Source of the DNA: Siderastrea radians
Lineage: Eukaryota; Cnidaria; Anthozoa; Scleractinia; Rhizangiidae
DNA length: 64,000 nucleotides
Assembly (NCBI GenBank): GCA_964017195.1
Contig: OZ024890.1
Span: 24,917,701 to 24,981,700, forward strand
Reading direction: 5' to 3'
The translations under genes were made by a program, and so were the position numbers. Each line of letters starts with the position of its first letter. The first letter of the stretch is position 1. Shown here in pieces: positions 48,414 through 60,400 of the stretch. The notes beneath the pieces were generated by a model. That model made no database searches. It saw only the letters and a list, made by a program, of their open reading frames with translations, and was not told where the DNA came from.

Positions 48414-51400
48414 ATGGCGTCTTCCTTTCTAGAAGACCTATTCGAGAAAGAAGTGGATGAGAAGGAGGTCAGTGCTATGGTGGGATCGCTGGAAAGCCAG
48501 CTGGCATCGACGGCGATCCCTAGATCCCATCAAAATGAAGTCAAACCTTCCGTAGCAGCGACCAAGGCTAGTCCTAAACTAAGCAACATGACTAGCAAGG
48601 CGCCAAACCAAACGAGCCCGATTCAAAATCAAGCCGTGACAGCAGTTCGCCCGGGGATATCTTCATCGCCAGTGATAAATGCGGGTGGCAATACCACGAT
48701 TACTACTGTTATCAACATCGCTCCTCGTCCTACGGTTACTACAGCAGTTCCGTTAGCTCCTCGACCCGCGACAATGGCGGTTCTCGCTCCGAACTCCGGG
48801 TTTGCGGGGCCGGGAGCACCTCGCTTCGTTACAGCCATGATCAACAACATTAATGTGATCAATCCTCAACAAATGGTCTCGCTAGCGCCGCGACTTGTGC
48901 CGACAAATGCGACTGTAGCAGGAAATCCTCAAGCCATTGCAGGGCCGAGAATTATTCAGCAAATTCAACCACGGGTTGCCAACATGACGGTGAGGTCTGT
49001 AAACCCACAAGTTGTGTTACAACAAGCGGCGACAAGCTCGCCGATTCAGCAGGAAAAGAAGGTCAACATTTTACAAACTCAGATTCGCCCAGTACCGGCG
49101 AGTGTTAGCGTGTCGCAAAATGTTCCGATTAGGACTACTCTAACCCCGATTCGACCTCAACTAAGTACAATACCTGGAACTACAATACCTGGCACAATAA
49201 CGTATAGAATGCCTGTGAGCCAAGTTACTGTTACAACTCCGAAAACTGAAGTCTCTTCTACAACCATTTATACTTCAACCATAAATTCGAATTCTTCGAA
49301 TGTAGTTATGCGTGTTACTAAACCCGTTACAGTAGCACCTCAGCCACAAAGTGTTAATAATGTCAGCTTAGCTGGTAATCAAACCAAACTTCCTCAACCT
49401 TCTTCTACACCGCCAAAAGTCACGCATTCTCAGCCGCAGGTCAATGTGGCACAAATTGAACAAGTAAGAGAGCAAGCCCTTAAGTTGAAAAATTTCTTCA
49501 ACAACTTGATCAGGCTTGCATCGGATCAAAAATCTCCTGATGTTGGCAAGACTGTTAAAGAATTGGTGCAAGGTGTTATGGTGAGTTTGCTATGGTACTT
49601 TGAAACCAGAAAGAAAGGCTAAACTGTAGAATGCAGGGCCACTTTTTTGCATGCTATTGCATAGCAATAGTGTCTATTGTGATATTCCTTGTTCCAACAC
49701 ATGAAAATGAGGTGAACTAAAGTGGTGCTGTATATTCTATAAGTGCTCCAAAAGAAACATTATATTGGGGGAGGGGAGTCAAAAGAAAGGGAGAAACCAA
49801 AGTTACACATACAGTCAAAGTACTCAGTGCGTTCCGCTCATTATTTAGGAATGATTTTCATTAATCGGTAATGGATTTCATTATTGGAATCAAAATTCCA
49901 TTATATTTTTTAAGTTGAGGATGATTAAAATCTTCCATTGGTAGACTCATTTGAAGTAATGAATGTAGAAATGTTGATTGGATTGTTACTAACATAAGAA
50001 AAAAGTTCACACATTGGGGGCTGTTGGTTTCAGTCAGTTTGACTTTACGGGGGAATTTTTCTCAATTTTCAGGAGCATTTCTTGTGCATTTACAGCACAC
50101 TTGTTTTGAAGAGATTATTCTTCACAGTTTTATAACAGCAGACTGCTTCTTCACGTGTAAAAGTACTTGCGATTAATATTTTGTCGAGCGAACACAAATC
50201 AGGTTAGATACGTCAAACCTCCAACAGTCTGCTACTTGCACATGAACATTTGCCTGATGTCAATTATAAACCAATCAGCATTCCTTATTTGGAACAAGGC
50301 TACCATTGGAACATTACAATATTCAATTTGAAAGACTGGAATTTTGATTCCAGTGATACAATCTGTTCTTGATTCATGAAAGTCATTCCCAAATAATAAG
50401 TAGAATGCGCTGAGTATTTCCACTGTAAAACAAGAGTAGAAAGGTGTGTCTGCATGCTGTATCACTGCCACTCAACAAAGTTTACGTTACAGTTGCACCC
50501 ACTTTGCACACACTCAGTCAATGTGGACACGATACAAATTCTGGTACAAATGGTGTCCGTAATAACCCAAGTTTAACTGTACTAGTTTTTGACATGTTAT
50601 TGAGAACTTTCTGGTTGCCAATCAAAACACCAAGCCAGTGGGGGAAACAGTGGTCCGGTTTCATGTTGCCTTCTTTTGTTATTACACTGGAAACCATCAG
50701 AAAGTTTTTAAAAAGATATCAAAACAGTTGTCAAGTGCTTCACAGCACTACAGCAGTCAAATGAGGAAGATAGTTTGAACCTTTTGTCGATTCTTCTGAT
50801 AAGTCAGGGAGGTTCAAACTCTTTGAGGGCATACAAGAGATGGTGAGTGCTCGTGGCAGCTCATGAATGCTGACATTCTTCATATTTCCTGGCAAAAAAC
50901 TACTGTTTGTTTGTTTCTTGTAACCAAAAGAATCCACAGAGTACTAGAAGGTCTATCAGCTCACAGAATTAAATCTGATTGGTCTCTGATGCAACGCAAT
51001 CAACAATCCATGAATATTTTGAAATTCACAGTTTCACTAGCTGTACTTTCATCTCTGGATTACTGAATGAAGTTCTTAGTTCTACTTTAGTTGACAGAAA
51101 GGCTAGAAGCAGTTAAATTGTGATTCAGATCACCTGCATAATTGCAACTGAGAGCTGCACATGAATTACAGTTGAAACTTGACTATCTGGACTCATAAGA
51201 ATCCCAAAAATATCCTGGATAATTCAAAGTACAGATAGTGGATAAATAGACAATAATACATGGGTGCGCGGAGATATGGAATTTCTCTTTGAGTGTTCAA
51301 CACAATATCTCACGAGTGAGCGTAACGAAAGAGTGAGATATCGAATTGAACACGAGAAGGGAAATTCCATGTATCTCCAAGCAACCATGTATTATTGTGT

Positions 51401-54400
51401 TTATTATATAAACACAAAAGCCCACAATATTACTGAAACAATTTTTATTTAAAGGCAACAGCAGTAAGCGTGAAGGCAGAATTCAAACAAACAATTTTCA
51501 AATACATTCATTAACACAATAGAAAACTTTTCACTATTATTTTATTTTCATTTTATTATTACTACTCTTTATTGCTTTATTTGTCCGTATTCATTAGTAG
51601 ACAATCTAAAGTCACCGTACCTTCTTGCTCCAGATTAAACTTGCTTAAACAAGTGCCTCTCAAACAATTCAACTGTTGAACATTGTCCTTTCAATAATAG
51701 ACTCGCTGTAGCGTAGGTTTTTCAGATAATGATCCACAGAAGCGATAATTCCTCAAAGTTTTGTTGGCTCATATTCATCACCAGACTTTTTTCTCACAGA
51801 CAGTAGAAATCTACTGAGGTCAGTGTCTAATTCTGCAAGGCAGTATGTCTTGCATGGATATGTCTTGTTTCGTTTTCATTTGGTAAAAACAACTTCCAAC
51901 AATATTACATCACTGTTCATCTTTCTTTGAATGTTTTTGTTGGCTTCAGCTTCGACAAATCTTTCAACATCTTCGTTGGTGAGGGACACGAATCACTTGC
52001 CGAATTTTTGGCTATTTTTTCTGGTGTACTGCTCATCGTAAACTGTTAGTAGTTATTTCTTGTTTCTGAACGAGCCAAGTGAACAGAGATCGAGAACTAT
52101 GAAATTGATGGGCAAACCATTGTCAAAAGTGGCGCGAAAGAACGCGCGTGACGTCGCAAAAGCTGATTGGCCATATTTTCACATGTAAAATTATTGCAAT
52201 TTTACATGTACCAATTACGATTTTTCTCAGTGGTGGAAATCTCTATAAAACACTCCAGTTTATATAATAATGTGAATTTTATGAGATGTAAAATCAAAGC
52301 TGAATACATTGAAAGGAACAAAAATCAGATGTCAAAGGTACATGGGTGTGATAGCTATTTTGCTGTTATTAGTAGGCAACTGAAAATAGCATAATTTTTG
52401 TGCTTTTCAATCAGTTTTTGCCAGGAAATGTGAAGAATACAAAGTCTGTTCAAGGGAATTACATCTGCTTTCTTTTAGTGTTCATGATCTTAACTGGTCA
52501 ATGTCTGAAAACGTGACCACAGATAAAAGTCCATTTATCCAAGGACTGAGTGGTTGAGGTTTGAGTGTTGACAAGCCTTTGAGAAGAAAATCTCTTGCAT
52601 AGTCCTCGGCAAGCACATGGCCAACTCAACATGATTCATTTGTATTACTTTAACAGGCCATGGTGTAAGCCACAGTGACTAAACTTTCATCTTTATAGTC
52701 GAAATACTCAGCGCGTTCCACTTGTTATTTAGGAATGACTTTCATTAATCAGGAACAGATTGTATTACTGAAATCAAAATTCCACTTTCAAGTTGAATAT
52801 TGTAATGTTCCAACAGTAGCCTTGTTCCAAATAAGGAATGCTGATTGCTTTATTATTGACATCTGGCGAATGTTCACGTGCAAGTAGCAGACTGGTGGCG
52901 GTCAGACGTGTCTGACCTGATCTGCTCACTCGACAAAATATTAATCGCAAGTACTTTTATCCGAGAAGAAATAGTCTGCTGTTATAAAACTGTGAAGAAT
53001 AATTTCATAAAAACAAGTGTGCTGTAAATGCACAAGAAAAGTTTCTGAAAATTGAGAAAAATTCTCTGTAATGTCAAACCGACTCAAACCAACAGCTGCC
53101 AACGGTTTCGTATTTCGCATGTGAACCTTTGGTTTATGTAAGTAACAACCCAATCAACATTTTGTTACTTCGAATGAGTCTACCGTTGGAAGATTTCAAT
53201 CTTCAATTTAAAAATGGAATTTTGATTCCAATAATGCAATCTGTCCCAATTAATGAAAGTCATTCCTAAATAATGAGGGGAATGCACTGAGTATTTTGAC
53301 TATAAAAGTATTTGTGAACACAAATCAAGTCAGATAGGTCAAGCCGCCAACAGTCTGCTACTTGCACGTGAACATTTGCCAAGGCTACCGTTGTAACATT
53401 ACAATATTCAATTTGAAAGTGGAATTTTGATTCCAATAACGCAATCCGTTCCCGATTAATGAAAGTCATTCCCAAAGAATAAGCGGAACGCTCTGAGTAT
53501 TTTGACCATAAAAATAGTCATGTCTGGAAATTAATGTCCATCCTGCTACACTCCTACAACAGAAAAAAATATTCATTTACTAAGTAAACTCAATAATTTG
53601 TTTGTCTGGAAAGTCAACGTAACTATGCTTTGCTTGGTACTTAGCGTCACATAAAATGGGCAACATCCAGAATGTTAAAGTTGTGAGGTGGAACTGAAGT
53701 AGTGTCTGCAAGATGGTAATAGTAAAAGTCCAAAATAGGCTCACCTTGAGTGTTTCGGTTGTATGTTTTGTTGCTCTGTCTCCGTGTTAAGGACGGTGCC
53801 TCCTAATGCAGATGTATTTTTGCAAAGGTTATGACTATGGGGAAAAAGAAGATCTTAGCAAGGGTGATTGGAATCCAAAAAGAAAAATGTGGGTAGCCAT
53901 GCATTTTTCAGAGATAATTAAGCAACCATAATTCCAAAAAAGTGCTAAAATACAAAGAATGTATGGCAATTCTTTCCAAATTTAAGCTCAATTCTCTCTG
54001 AAAAAATGTGCGGTTACCCCCACTTTTCTTTTTGGATTCTGATAGCCCTTGCTAAGATCTACTTTTTCAACAGTCATAAACCGCACAAAAATATTGTTGT
54101 ATTAGTGGGCAAATTCCTTTAAGAAACTTGAATATTCCGAGATGTGCAGAACGTATGCGCAGTAACAAAAGGAGGCACCTTCCTTAACTCGTGCTTGTAT
54201 TAGCCCCTTCACTTCCAGAGTTGGTCCCTCATTCATAATCATCTTATTGTGACCTTAAAATGTGGCTGTCAGATGAGTGGTCGTCAACAAGACATTATCA
54301 CTCTTGAAGTGAAATTTGGTAAATTTGTCTGGTTTAGTTCTTGGTTTCTTTTGGGGTAGCCTGTCCGAGACGTTCAGATGGTGGAGCGCAAGCGAAAAAT

Positions 54401-57400
54401 ATAGCAAGCGAAAGAGCGGGAAAAAATGAGGGGAGACTGGGGAAGAGGACTAGGGGGAACACCTGTGCTCATTCTTCAAATAAAGTGGTTCTGGTATACC
54501 AGGATCTGATATCCCCTATGATTGGTCAAATTTGACACTTTCTATCAACACGCGGGCAGACGAGAAATGTGATATGGCAGAGGTTAGCGATACATCATCG
54601 AGTCACGCACACAAGTTTGATTATGTCTTAAGCATCTAATGCTTAAGGATTTTCCAAATATTGATTCGTTTAGAAGCCAACAGAAAGAGTGCTTGTTTAA
54701 CCTCATTCAGGGAAAAGTTTGCAATGTGAAGAAAGCTTCTGAACGAATTTCTTAAAAATTAGAATTTTATATTTTATGCTATTTCCTATTTTATAATTCA
54801 CTTGCATATTAAGTTATTTGTATTCTTATTTTTATTTACCTTCGAGGTTATTTATATAATATTTATTTATTTATCATTTTTGTAAGGTTAGTACTTCTGA
54901 AAAGCCCTGTTATGGGATGAAGTATAATTAAATGTATGTACATATGAATGTAAAAGACATCTTCGCTATCCTGCCTACCAGCGTCGGAAAAAGTTTAATC
55001 TATCGACTCTTTCCAAGTTTAGTGAAAAGATTGAAAGCCAATCCCGCTCTTTTGCTCACTATATTTTTCACTCGTGCTCCACTATCTGAATGCTTGGAAC
55101 AGGCTACTTTTGGGGGTGAAAAGGATGCTTAGCAAGGTGTGTACATACATGTACACTGTACATGGGAAGAGGTCACTGTAGCAGAATATGCTTTCTTATA
55201 GGAAGGAACACTTACTGAAGAACAATTTGCAGCAAATCTACAAACGACACTCAATTCACCACCTCAACCAAATCTTGTTGGCTTTTTAAAGGTAGGTTAT
55301 ATTGTATTCTGATAACAAATGACCTGCTGCATGCATTGTAAATGTTTCTTCCCATTCAACTATCAAAGGATAGTGTTACAACTGACATTTGTGTGATATG
55401 GTGTGTCTCCCTCGTGATCTGCAATCTGGAGTCCAAGAGTCCAGGTTGAAGATTCCTGCATCCAATTTTTACTAGTTACTAAAACAGCAAAATATTCTGC
55501 AGATTGTTGAAAAAGATTTAATTCTTGCCATAGCTTTAAATCCCAAAGATGTACGGTGGTAAAGTCAGGCTTGTGAAATTGGCATGAGGCAGTGATTGTT
55601 TTGGATTAATGATTTACTAAAACCCAAATACAAGGGGATTCACACTTATTGAGCCTACCATAGTGTTCTTCATTCTATGAATTAATTTGCAAAATTTGCA
55701 AACAGTTCATACTAACTGTAAAATGTATGATGTTGTGTAAATTAAATGCAAACGAAACACGTGTGAATGAGTGTGCAACACAGCAACCATTTAAGGACAG
55801 ACAGCTTGATCTGAGTTGTCCATCCTTTCACACTGCAGCTGTTTACACTGCATGCACGAAACTGAGTATTCCTTCAGTATTCACCTAGACCATTAAAATT
55901 TTCCAAGCAAATCAGGCATGAAAATGGTCAATTCAAATAATACAGTCTCCAACAAACTTAAATGCCAAAGGAAAACAAACAAAATTGTTTGCAAAAGCAG
56001 GAGTTTGAGAAATCTAATTATTAGTAAATAATAGTGGAACATAGTTCAAGGGAATTACACATCAGTCAATGTGTATCAGATTTATAGGATATTCTCCTTC
56101 TAATGTCTCATTTCTTTGTTTACAACCAGAAAACACTTCCACTGTTACGAGCACAGTCAAGATTACCACAGTCAAACACACCACAAAAGATCCTTCCACA
56201 GCAACAAGTACAACAAAAGACCAGTACCCCAACACATGCTGCTTCTCAACAAGTACGCAAGCCAAATGCTGAGGTGCAAAAAATCCAGATAGTGCCACAG
56301 CAAGGTCAACAGATGCTGAAGCAAGTTATTCTAACACCAGCACAACAGCAGCTGCTAAAGCGTCAACACCAAATTAATGCTCAGCGGGTACTTTTGACAA
56401 CATCGACAGGGGCAGTGAGCGGCTCTCAAGTCGTTACTGGCTCGCGAAATGTTGTCATGGTACGTGCTCCACCGGGAACTGTGGGCACTAAAATGGTTGT
56501 AGCTTCTGCAAGATCGCAGGCAGGGACTACTGCTGCATCTGCAGCAGCTGGTGATAAACTGAAGCCCAAGGGTTTCACAGGAATAAGCAGGTAAGGTGTC
56601 AAAGAGTATTGGCAGTGTGAACTCTCAGTTCCTACCCTCTGTGGATGACATAGAGGATATTACACGGCAATGCGATGATATGAATTTTATTTTCGAGTGG
56701 TAGAAACAATATTTTACGAACGAGTGCAGCGAGTGAGTAAAATATTGTTTTTTACCACGAGAAAATAAAATTCATATCTTTGCGCTGCCCGGTAATTTTC
56801 TTTTTATTATATAGACAAGAGAACTTTTGTGCAAACAACAGAGTAAAAGCAGAAAATGACGTCATCGATATCCTCACTAGTGAGGATATGGAAAATATGC
56901 CACTCGAGTCCCGGATGTAATTTCGTATGAACTTTACGAGTGGTCTATTTTTCACTAAAACGCTCTTGTATATGTAATAAGAAATAATAATAACTACCAT
57001 CGCAGTTTAAGATATCAACTCAAGCAGTTGTAAAAGAGCAACCTGAAAAATTTAGGCTTGAACAGGATTCATATAGTCCATTACCTTGCGCTAGTGGTTC
57101 AGTGCTCAAATCAACTGAGCTACCAGCTGGAACTAACACAAATTACCAGCTCCCAGTTGTCTTGATAACTCAGTTGGTTAGAGCACTTTGAACATAGCAG
57201 CGCACCAATATCACAGAGGTCATGAGTTTGAATACCGTCCTTTTACAACTGAGGTTGTTCTTTATGTGCAATGGTCGACATCATTTCTTATTTTATCAGC
57301 AGTTCGCATATTACATATATATTCACTCTCATTTAGCTTGGAATACCGTCAGGAATAAAAATACCACGGTGCTCAAAGTTACCTTTTGGGTCTGGTCTTT

Positions 57401-60400
57401 CATAAGACTGGTAGACTGAAAAAGTACTGGTCCCAGGGGCCAAATAACTGGTCATTTGTTTGTGTGTGTGTCATTGTGCATGCAGCTCTATGTTTTCTTT
57501 GTATTACTAGGGCCTTGACCATCTGATATCACTGCCTCTCCTGTTTCAGTATTTGACCGTTTTCCTCCGAATAATGACTGCAATGATTATTGACATGACT
57601 GCATTGATTACAGCGTACATTGTACGTTTGGGTATATTAAAATTTTGCCACAGTTCACTTCACTGGAGAAAGTAAGACGATCCTGAAACAACACGTTGCA
57701 TGCTAAAAACCTCAACTCTGCCATAATGCATCCCACAATCACATCCCATGTCAAACTCAGACATTCAGCTGCCATCAGCAAATAATGCCTAGTGTTTTTT
57801 GTTGTTGGTTTTGCAAATTACCTTGTTCGTTTTGGCACTTAAACTTTTTGTTCTTTCTTGTGAGAGGGAAAAAAAGAACGTTTTTTGCCCATCCATGGGA
57901 AAGTCAAGGAAAAAAGCTACTCATTTGTGGTGATTTTTGCTTGTTTTAGACGAGTGGATGACTGTTGATTTTGAACACTGTATCAGTCACAGCAGAAGTT
58001 TGTGGAGTCATACACAAGTGTACTTCTGCATAAACTGTAGAGTCAGTTGACCACTGTAAAACAATATCAAATATAATGAAGCCATGAAATTGGTGGTTCT
58101 TTCAGTGCACTTTATTTTCATGATGCACAGTGCTACGTTGTATTTTGCAAACTTTGGTTGATTTTGTGTTTTATAATTTTGCAGCAGTGGGGATGATGAT
58201 ATAAATGATGTCACCTCCATGGCTGGAGTAAATTTAATGGTGAGTTCACTAGCATTAAAAGATAAAATAATTAGTGATTAAATTCTGGTGAATAAACAAT
58301 TATTTTATTGTTATTTTCATCAGTGCATTTGTCAGGATGGGGATAGTACTAAAAAATCTGGCCATGATCTTGGTGTTTCGAGTATTGCCTGTAAATAATT
58401 ATAATAATAATAATAATAATAACGGTTTATTCCAGCATATCCATTTAAAATAGAGATGGCTCTTCATCTGTGAAAAAGCGAAAACCGCAAAACTAAACAT
58501 AAAGCTAAAATTAATGTACATGTACTGAACATCAAAATTAAGAAAATTTAAGAAAGAGATCTTAGATTATGAAATGAGGCATCTTGATTTCAACTAGTCC
58601 TTACAAAGTTTACAATACTTTTTAAAGTCTGTACAAGTTCCAACTTTCACTGGTAAGGAATTGAAAATTGCAGTGGGGGAGTCTTGAAAAGTTCCCGACG
58701 TAAGCGGTACTACTGGCCTCGGAGCAATGTAAATATTGATGTGATATTTGAACGGAGTGGTCAATCATCATCGGTGGCAAATGACCCTAGGCACCTTCCC
58801 TTGCACTGTACCCGTTTTTGGTGTGTTAGGTGGAAGGTGGAATTATACAATCTACAGTAATACAGAAATGATTTTGTAACAATTAAGCAAAGAAGGGGGA
58901 GGGGGGATGGATCCTCTTTAGGAATACAGGGGTGCACAATCTTAATTTGACCCACGCCCCTGGATTTGATTTTTTTTTTAATCATCAGTCTGGTTTAGTT
59001 TATGTCAGTCTATTGATTTTAGTTGTGTGTGTCAGATGACATTTCATGAAACCATACCTGAAATTCTTTTTTCTTGTTTTCTTAACAGGAAGAGAGTCAG
59101 CGAATTTTGGCTATCAACTCAGAGTTGCTAAGTTCACAGACAAGAAGCTGCAAAGATGAACCTTTTTTAAATGTATCTCCACTTCAGAAAAAACTAGAGG
59201 CATTAGGTTAGTTTGACAAATTCAGGGCTAAAAATGGATGGTTGCCTTGTCACCAGTGGTGATTTAAAACTGACCAGGGCCACTAAAAGTTGAGTTTTGA
59301 TCACCTGATGTGGGGCCATGATACCAGCAACCTTGTTATGTACCAAGAAGTATGAGGTTAAAACATTCAATTTCTGGGGCATAACTTGCCTTCTTGTGTT
59401 CTGTGTTCTTTCTTTTAGTTGACGTCCTGTTATTGAGCCCGGTTCAAGATAAATGCTGTAAATTTAAATGCTTTTCTTGTTGAACTAGGGCAATCTCATA
59501 CCCAGAGTCCTCAGGCTTCTTGGTCAGCTGGTGGCGCCTGGAGAGACTCTGGGGTAATGGAAAAAAGTGTGATTTTTTTTATTGGCTGTTCTGGGCTGTT
59601 CACTGTAGCAAAACTAAGAACCGTTAACTGCAGGATTCCTGAGGTAACAATTCCATGATCCCAGAGTCTGTCATGGCGCTGCCCGCTGACCAAGAAGCCT
59701 GAGGACTCTGGGTACGAGATTGAACTAGTGGAAATGAAAGGCTTCTTTATTCTGACCCGGGCCACCATGAATTCAAGGAAAGTGGCCTGTCTGGCCGCCA
59801 ATCACTGGAGTTAAGTTTTATCCCTGGAAAATGCATCAAAGTTCCACCCATTCAATCCCAGCCTAATTTTCAGTTTTCAAACATTTTTTGAGCAGTAATG
59901 CAATGAACCTATTATAACGTGTAGTCAACAAAATCAATACAGACTTTGAAAAATCAACTTATATTTAGTTTAGGATAATAAGTGTCAAGTAGGTTTTTTA
60001 AAATTTGACCACTTTTGGAAGTTATAAAAAGTTTAGGAAGCAATATTTGGGCTTTGTTTTTCAGCAAGAAAACATGGCTTATCAGACGTGTCTCAAGAAG
60101 TGCTTAGTTTAGTATCACATGCCACAGAAGAAAGACTACGGAACATTTTAGAAAAACTATCCACAATAAGTTTGCATCGACTCGAAATTTATAGGGTATG
60201 TAAAGCTTTATACAACATTCATGTTACTTTTATAATTTGACTAGTTGCAAGTAATAGAGCATAATAAACAGCGCCACAGAAGCCTTTACTCGAATGGTTA
60301 CACTTCGGGGTTTCATCTACAGACAAAACATTTCAAAGCACCTTGTACAAAAACAGCACCACAAGACAGTACTTTAACTAGCTTTTACTTGAATACTCTC

